NCBI GenBank assembly: GCA_036365515.1
Contig: CM070876.1
Span: 131,218,394 to 131,282,393 of the forward strand
Direction: 5' to 3'
From: Torymus aiolomorphi
Taxonomy: Eukaryota > Arthropoda > Insecta > Hymenoptera > Torymidae
DNA: 64,000 nucleotides
The notes beneath the pieces were generated by a model. It saw nothing but the letters and a program-made list of their open reading frames with translations. It was not told the origin of the DNA and did no database searches. The position numbers were made by a program, and so were the translations under genes. Below are positions 57,371 through 64,000 of the stretch, in pieces (position 1 is the first letter of the stretch; every line of letters starts with the position of its first letter).

Positions 57371-57716
57371 GTTACTCCAAGGTTTAATGTAATATCTCAC
57401 TCTCTCATTTTTATATTTTTTTCATTTTTTTCCTTTTTCTCCTTTTCTTCATTTTTTTTCTAATAAATTCATACGATAACTCATAAAATTTTGTCCGTTT
57501 CGCCGTTCGATTTTTTCCTTTACAGTAGCATGACTTCTGAAAATTCGTGTATGTTTGAGGTTATGTTGTCATTTTGAGGTTATGTTTCCATTGATACCCA
57601 CTCTTTCGTAGCGCCATCTGCAGATGAATCAACCATCTCTACCTTACCGACAAAGCAGTAGCTCCAAACTCACCAATAATTCTGATACTTGTTAGATGAC
57701 ATACACTACATGCATT
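57371..57716. other. Spacer with T/C-rich tract
   Basis: A pyrimidine-rich tract at 57398-57470 and a GC-richer part (GCGCCATCTGCAGATG) precede the transposon. A segment with ATCTCTACCTTACCGACA recurs loosely at about 61450, which again links the two Y copies. Confidence 0.45.
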
Positions 57717-57720
57717 ATAT

Positions 57721-58370
57721 GAGAGCGTCCGCCAGAAACCAGCCAACGGGCGCGCGGGACGCATTTTTCATGCAAAATGCGTTCTGTTCAACTCGCTCGT
57801 AATCATATTCTGAGTCTCTCAGAAAAAAACAAAAGATATATATCGATAGATTTTCCTGCTCTTTCCACTGGTGCTATTGTTTTTACTCCGAAACTTTTTC
57901 TTCTGGTCGAAAATTCAAGTTGAAAGTTCAGAGACATTTTTCTAGAAGTATATCGTGTTTTTTTTTTCAAAATGCATATGACCATTCGAAAGTACAAGTC
58001 TTAGCTATAAAACCCCCTAAATTTTCAAATTGGAGAAATGAAGGGCTCAAAAGTAACAGGATTAAAAAGACAGCGGTGAGTGACCGCGCGTGCTCTTCGC
58101 GCTGCGCTCGGACGCGCCGCACGCTCGGGCTTGGTATAATGAGCTCGTAATCGTATTTTGAGTCTCTCAGAAAAAAACAAAAGACATATATCGATAGATT
58201 TTTTCCTGCTCTTTCCAATGGTGCTATTCTTTTTACTCCCAAACACTTTCTTCTGGTCGGAAATTCGAGTGGAAAGTTCAGAACCATTTTTCTTAAAGTA
58301 TAGCATGTTGTTCTTCAAAATGCATAGCACTATTCGAATGTACAAGTTATAAGCTACAAAACCCTACATT
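57721..58370 (+). repeat. Left TIR of long-TIR transposon copy 2
   Basis: Two subunits sharing GAGTCTCTCAGAAAAAAACA, TATCGATAGATTTT and TTACTCC.AAAC.TTTCTTCT follow a unique outer tip of about 70 bp (GCCAGAAACCAGCCAACGGG). It pairs with 60230-60868. Confidence 0.88.
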
Positions 58371-58568
58371 TTCAAGTTGGAGAAACGTAGAGCTCAAAAG
58401 TAATAAGATTAAAAAGACAGCGGCGAGCGGCTGCGCAAACTTTTTGCGCTGGACCCGAGTGTGCTTTTATAAACGTAGTGCATATTTTCGATGTTTCCTA
58501 TTTAAAAGCATTACACAATGTTTTATCAGTGCATCATATATTACATTTTAAATATATTAATTTTTTAT

Positions 58569-60219
58569 TTAAACCATAATTCTTTTATTTTTATTTACGA
58601 TTATTTTTATTGGTCTTTTCACGATACTCATGTTTTTCTTAATTCGAGTTTTAGAGGGTTCGGCTTTTTTAACTGGTGGATATAATTGAGAATCTTTGGA
58701 TGTTGAAAATCGTTTTAGTTCTAACTTTTTAGTGTTAGCTAATAATCTAACACAGTGAAACGATTGAGTTCCAGGCACTGGTTTCGCTGAATCTAGCCTT
58801 TGCCTTAATTTATCTGTAGCCTTAGCATATTCATCTTTTGATGAAAAAATAACACAAAATATTTTCAAAGTATTTAGTCGCCCACTGGTAAAGATCTTGC
58901 GGCGTCAATATATAATTATCGGATACTTTCCGCAAACTTGCTCGCCTAGCATTACTTTTTATAGAAGCACCGATTCCATCGCATGCATTTTTTCCGTGAG
59001 CAGTCGCATGAAAGTGCCATTCAGCTTCAACGGAAAAATCTTCATAATGATGAAAAAGATTCTGAAAATTATGTTTATTTTTAAAATGTTGTGCAGCTCC
59101 ATCAGTAAAGTAAATGATTTTTTTAACGAAATCAAAAGATTTTTTAAGGTAATCGATTATAATTTCTTGAATTAGGTAAACTGCCACAGTATCATGAATT
59201 AAGTTGTCTGAAAAAACCACCATACTTTTGTGTTCAATTTTAGAATCTGAACCTTTGTAGTAAATAACTATTGTTGCCAAACTACATTGATTATTATTAT
59301 TATAGTGGAATGATTGTGCCGCATCTTGTGCAATGAACGCATAGTTTTCCGAAAAATCTAGGGAAATTAAAAATTCTCCTTTGCTTAAGGATTCTCGTAA
59401 GATTTGAAAATAAGATGACTGCTGTTTGGAAATGAAAGAATGAGTTTTGAGTTTATGTAAAAGAGGAAAAAAGATATCAGTAAATAAAGAACTAGAAACA
59501 ATTTCAGTTTGCAATGTTGATCTATCAGTAGTTTTCCACATTTGAAATTTTATTTCATTAACCCCAGACCTTTCAAGAAATAGTTCAAGTTCCGTTTTTA
59601 GAGGTTCAATACCAGGACAATTTTGACACATATTTAAGTAACATTTCGCTGTTGGTGTTTTACAAACTATTTCAGCTATACAATCTTTGTAAGTATCCAT
59701 TTTATCAAAAGAAACTCCTGAATTTCTTAAACCAGCTAAGAGGAGTTTGACGTTTTGATGATAAATGCACACACACACTGAATGCGTACCACTAGCACCA
59801 GCTAAAACACAATATTTAGGGCGGCATTCGACAAATTTAGTGAATCCTATATTTGATTCGGGGTACTGTTGTTTATACTTTAAATATAACTCTCTGAGAT
59901 TGTACAAAACAAGTCGTTTCTGAACATAGGTCTTTGTGCCATCATCATTTCGTATACACTTATTATCTTTATAACCTGGCATGATTCTACTATTATCGTC
60001 ATTTTGATAGAAAAGTTTTACTTCGTTTACAGTATCACATGATATTTTTCTGTTTCCCCTTTTATCAACTAAAAGGGATTGACTATCTGACAAACATTTT
60101 GTTACAAGCCAACGGGATGAATTAGAAAAATTAGCAGCTTTACGAGAACTCCAGTTTTTTGGGAGTAATTTTAAAAGCAACATTTTTTCATTTTTCGACA
60201 AATTATCATCGTTAAACAA
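58569..60219 (-). pseudogene. Transposase-like protein, N-terminally truncated, one frameshift
   Basis: The main frame (58831-60219, 462 codons) matches the protein at 7401-9270 from about its residue 95 on. It shows SRIMPGYKDNK, PKYCVLAGASGTHSVCVCIY, LDFSENYAFIAQDAAQSF, SDNLIHDTVAVY, TDGAAQHFKNKHNF and HGKNACDGIGASIKS. Near 58860 a one-base shift moves the last about 90 codons (58569-58850) to the next frame, containing KDEYAKATDKL and PVPGTQSFHC. The N-terminal Cys-pair region is absent because the right TIR begins just upstream. The Asp residues in the DF.ENY, SDN, TDGA and CDGIG motifs are conserved between copies and are the best catalytic candidates. Confidence 0.82.
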
Positions 60220-60229
60220 TTTTTGTAAT

Positions 60230-60868
60230 GTAGGGTTTTGTAGCTTATAACTTGTACTTTCGAATGGTGATATGCATTTTGAAGAACAACATGTTATACT
60301 TTAAGAAAATGGTTCTGAACTTTCCACTCGAATTTCCGACCAGAAATAAGTGTTTGGGAGTAAAAAGAACAGCACCATTGGAAAGAGCAGGAAAAAATCT
60401 ATCGATATGTCTTCTGTTTTTTTCTGAGAGACTCAAAATACGATTACGAGCTCATTATACCAAGCCCGAGCGTGCGGCGCGTCCAAGCGCAGCGCGAAGA
60501 GCACGCGCGGCCACTCACCGCTGTCTTTTTAATCTTGTTACTTTTGAGCCCTTCATTTCTCCAATTTGAAAATTTAGGGTTTTGTAGCTTAAGACTTGTA
60601 CTTTCGAATGGTCATATGCATTTTGAAAAAAAACATGATATACTTTGAGAAAAATGTCTCTAAACTTTCAACTTGAATTTTCGACCAGAAGAAAAAGTTT
60701 CGGAGTAAAAACAATAGCACCATTGGAAAGAGCAGGAAAAAATCTATCGATATGTGTCTTTTTTTTCTGAGAGACTCAGAATACGATTACGAGTGAGTTG
60801 AACAGAGCGTGTTTTGCATGAAAAATGCGTCCCGCGCGCCCGCTGGCTGGTTTCTGGCGGACGCTCCC
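60230..60868 (-). repeat. Right TIR of long-TIR transposon copy 2
   Basis: Inverted partner of the left arm, with the same two-subunit build. It abuts the first codons of the remaining transposase frame, which suggests that arm extension or deletion removed the gene start. Confidence 0.88.
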
Positions 60869-60872
60869 ATAT

Positions 60873-61538
60873 ATACTGTGCGCTCCACTAGGCGGGGAGC
60901 CGGAGTCGTCGCGCTGCCCACTGCTGCGTAGGTGCACTGCCAGCTATAAGTCAAGTTGTGCAAACCATCAACAAGCACTACCTACACTCACACATCGTAT
61001 GAGGGTGGGTGGTGGTTTGTTAAATAATTGATTAAATAATTTATTTTATTTTTTTTTTTTTCATTTTTTTCATTTTTTCTCCTCTTTTTTCTCCGGTTCT
61101 ACAAGATGACATTAGCGCTTGAGTTTTGATTCATATGATTTTAGGGACACAACTATATACTCCCAATCCATATATAGATAACACACGAAGCATGCATACT
61201 ATATCCCACCACCGCTCAATGGGGTGCGCATCTTTAAACCTTCACAGAATTCTTGGAAAAACGTTTTGAACAGGTTGAGACGGGGCTCGCTGATGCAAGT
61301 TCAAACCTGCATAGAATTCTTGGAAAAATGGTATGGAGCTCTCTGATTGGTAGAGCGTCGCCATCACTATAGAGGCGAAGTCCCAAATTCTTCGAAATTT
61401 AGACAAGTTTCTTCACATCTCAGCCCACTATATTACATACGAACCCTACGACATTTCTACCTTATTGACAGAGCTGATTACCTCCATCGGTAATTGTAAT
61501 ACATTAACTTTTAAGATCACATACAATGAATGCATTCC
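60873..61538. other. Spacer between transposon copy 2 and repeat Y2
   Basis: A GC-rich part (to about 61010) is followed by T-rich DNA (61035-61085) and then two diverged copies of an AGAATTCTTGGAAAAA-containing word at about 61248 and 61313. No gene is seen. The end resembles the DNA before Y1. Confidence 0.45.
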
Positions 61539-63530
61539 CACATAGCACGAAATATTGCTGAAATGTTTCTACAAGGTTTCATGAAAGGTTTGCAACCTTG
61601 TTGAAATATTTCACAGAAAAATTTCAGAAATGATTTTATGTCCGCATCTTTTTTCGTTCAGCAATGTTTCATGAAATATTTCTGTAAAGTTTCGTGAAAA
61701 CTTGTAAGAAATATTTCTGAAATATTGCAGAAAAGTTTCACGAATAGTTTGAGTAATCTACAAACCTGACATGAAATATTTCAGAATTCGTAATATTACT
61801 GTAAATCTTTCAGAAATATTTCACAGAATGATTTCAGAAATATTTTTATGTCCGTACCTTTTTTCGTTCAGCAATGTTTCATGAAATATTTCTGTAAAGT
61901 TTCGTGAAAACTTGTAAGAAATGTTTTTGAATATTGCAGAAAAGTTTCACGAATAGTTTGAATAATCTAGAAACCTGGCATGAAATATTTCAGAAATGTT
62001 GTGGTGCTATTTTTCGTAATATTACTGTAAACCTTTTAGAAATATTTCACAGAAATATTTCAGAAATGTTTTTATGTCCGTATCTCTTTTCGTTCAGCAA
62101 TGTTTCATGAAATATTTCTGTAAAGTTTCGTGAAAACTTGTAAGAAAGTTTCTGAAATATTGCAGAAAACTTTCATGAATAGTTTGAATAATCTGCAAAC
62201 CTGGCATGAAATATTTCAACAATCTTTCATGAAATATTTGTACAAAGTTTCGTGAAAACTTGTAAGAAATGTTTCAGAAATATTGCAGAAAAGTTTCACG
62301 AATAGTTTGAATAATCTACAAATCTGACATGAAATATTTCAGAAATGTTGCGATTTTATTTTTCGTAATATTACTGTAAACCTTTCAGAAATATTTCACA
62401 GAAAGATTTTAGAAATATTTTTATGTCCGAATCATTTTCGTTCACCAATATTTCATGAAATATTTCTGTAAAGTTTCGTGAAAACTTGTACGAAATGTTT
62501 CTGAAATATTGCAGGAATCTTTCACAAAGTATTTGTATAATCTGTAAACTTGCCATGAAATATTTCCGCAATATTTCATGAAATATTTGTGCAAAGTTTC
62601 TTGAACCTTTTACGAAATGTTTCTGAAATATTTCAGAAAAATTACAAAAAGAATTGTAAGTACATCTTCTACTTTTTAGAAAGTTTGTAGAAACCTTTCA
62701 TGAAAGTTTTCTGGAATATCGACAAATTGTTGGCAGAAAGCTTTCAGAAAAGATTTTAAGTAATTATTCAAGAAGCCTTTCTGAAATCTTTCAGAAACCT
62801 TTTTTCAAGTTCTTGAAAGATACTTCTTTGTCAAGGTTACTACCTTGAAGCTATGATATATTAGAATTCTCTATAAGTATTTACAATTTTCGCATATTTT
62901 TCACAACTTAATTTCTACATTTAATCGCATTGTTATAATTGCATAAAATATTTTACATAAAAATTTTTCGACCTCACCGGGAATCGAACCCACGATCTTT
63001 GGGTTACTACGCACGCACGCTATCGCTCGCTTGAAGGACTTCGGACATTTTAATCTATATAAGTTGCTCTTTCCACGATTATTTAATTGTTATAATTTTG
63101 ATTCTTTTTATTTAAAATAATTATGGATTTAATAAATTATTTATTTAATTCGTTAAATTGAAACAATATAGTGTCGGTAAGGTAGAAATCAAATCTGTAT
63201 ACTGAATATATTCTTCTAAAAAACGAAAATATTAACTTGAATTATTACTCTGAATAAACATGATTTAGTATTTAAATATATTCTGAGTATAGTATTTAAA
63301 TGTATGGTGAGCGTCAAAATTGTGTTTCACCAAAAAACTGTTTAAAAATTATTTGAATAAAAGAAAAATTGCAATGTCGATAAGTAGGGATCTGCGTTTT
63401 CGTCATTTTTCAATAAATATTGCAGCAAACTTGCTAAAACATTTCGTGAAATTTTGTGGCCTCTATTTAGTGCATACACAAAATATTTCAGAAAAGTCTC
63501 AGAAACCTTTCCTGTAATGATAGTGGGAAC
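61539..63530. repeat. Long repeat Y2, AATATTTC-type arm
   Basis: It begins TTCCCACATAGCACGAAATA and ends with ATAGTGGGAAC, an inverted counterpart. To about 62650 it consists of degenerate GAAATATTTCAGAAATATTG units. A higher-order period of about 230-250 bp is visible: TTTATGTCCG and TTTCGTTCAGCAATGTTTCA recur at about 61638, 61848, 62075 and 62424. The framework with a tRNA-like block follows (about 62880-63200), sharing TATTCTGAATA-type, TGTCGGTAAGGTAGAAAT and other words with Y1. Confidence 0.7.
62967..63038 (-). ncRNA. tRNA-like segment, A box damaged
   Basis: It is related to 56516-56592 and keeps GGGTTCGATTCCCGG with its pairing T arm. About 12 bases that form the A-box-like part of the other copy are missing. 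It cannot encode a tRNA. Confidence 0.55.
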
Positions 63531-64000
63531 TTTTAACGCAACATTTCTTGTGATTACAAGAAATTATTTTTTTAATTTAAATTTATTTTAAAAAAAATAA
63601 AAATTGTTAATTTTTAATTTTAAATTGATTTAAAAAAATATTGAAATCTCTTTTTTATTATAAAATTTATTTAAAAAATTCTTTAAATTTTAAATAAAAA
63701 TTAAGATTTTACGTAAAATATTTCTGCAAGGTGGTGGAAATATTGGTCCAAAAAGTTTATGACGGAGATATAAATATTTCGAGAAATTTTGCAGAAAAGG
63801 TTCTGCAAGATTTTGTGGAAAGTTTCGAGTATCATTCCGAAAAAGGTTTCTGAAACATTTCTGCAATATTTTGTGTAAGGATTGAGCAGAGGTCATGAAT
63901 ATTACACGAAATATTATGGCAAGTTTTCTTCAAAATTTCATGAAGTATTTCATGCAGGCTTCTTGTTAAGAAACTAGAAACATTACAGAAAATCTTACAG
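63531..64000. repeat. Start of another Y-like iterated block
   Basis: After an AT-rich stretch to about 63715, degenerate units such as GAAACATTTCTGCAATATTT and TTTCATGAAGTATTTCATG resume and run off the window edge. It is a partial block, so the end type cannot be checked. Confidence 0.5.

Larger units (their letters stand above)
57721..60868 (-). mobile_element. Long-TIR DNA transposon, copy 2 (Sola-like?)
   Basis: Inverted arms of about 640-650 bp (57721-58370 and 60230-60868) flank a gene homologous to that of the element at 5681-9733. The ends GAGAGCGTCC and GGACGCTCCC are bordered by ATAT on both sides (57717-57720, 60869-60872). Each arm contains two related subunits in tandem (about 57790-58080 and 58150-58440 on the left). 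Arm sequences are unrelated to those of copy 1, so the two are distinct families sharing a transposase type and target. Confidence 0.82.

Noticed and set aside
56516..63038. Functional tRNA genes
   Set aside because: The B box and T arm are good, but no pairing anticodon stem or acceptor stem can be drawn, and the second copy lacks the A box.
54552..63530. CRISPR-like arrays in the regular short repeats
   Set aside because: Units are degenerate, overlapping and without unique spacers, and the DNA is clearly eukaryotic.

Overview
The window is repeat-dense, AT-rich eukaryotic DNA with no complete host gene that I can demonstrate. Spliceosomal splice signals, Ty3/gypsy, Ty1/copia, mariner, Polinton-type and LINE elements, and scattered insect-typical TTAGG/CCTAA-like words point to an arthropod, most likely an insect. 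The species cannot be named from the sequence; a hymenopteran is plausible but unproven.

Layout. 0-4.3 kb: diverged direct repeats, a TA-flanked MITE and the 3' end of a copia element with its LTR and a CA microsatellite. 4.3-10.6 kb: a Helitron-like repeat (CTAG plus hairpin end) split by a 4.05-kb DNA transposon with 0.41-kb inverted repeats and a frameshifted transposase. 10.6-20.1 kb: satellite-like tandem repeats, an internally deleted mariner and clusters of palindromic modules. 20.1-34.3 kb: a Ty3/gypsy retrotransposon on the minus strand with two 1119-bp LTRs, a CTAT target duplication, gag and three pol reading frames. It has been hit by a truncated I/R1-like LINE in its 3' part and by a palindrome cluster in gag. 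34.3-39.6 kb: diverged tandem repeats, a minus-strand array of 102-nt exon-like units, three fold-back elements and a 374-bp GA microsatellite. 39.7-43.5 kb: a spliced, frameshifted protein-primed-type DNA polymerase B gene (Polinton/Maverick or related virus type) whose palm is cut off at a LINE. 43.5-47.4 kb: that CR1/Jockey-like LINE, ending in a CT microsatellite. 47.6-48.9 kb: an isolated exon-like frame. 48.9-54.8 kb: fold-back elements with CCCTRRYGG-like ends whose arms are built of iterated short motifs, one of them carrying a second Helitron-like copy. 55.2-64 kb: two long repeats with a shared framework and a tRNA-like segment but different iterated arm motifs, flanking a second long-TIR transposon with a related transposase.

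The gene content is therefore mobile and mostly decayed. The nesting order can be read directly: the DNA transposon entered Helitron copy 1, Helitron copy 2 entered fold-back element X1, the LINE fragment and palindromes entered gypsy, and a second LINE abuts the broken polymerase. The least explained parts are the fold-back families with rewritten arms, the modular palindromes and the minus-strand micro-exon array.
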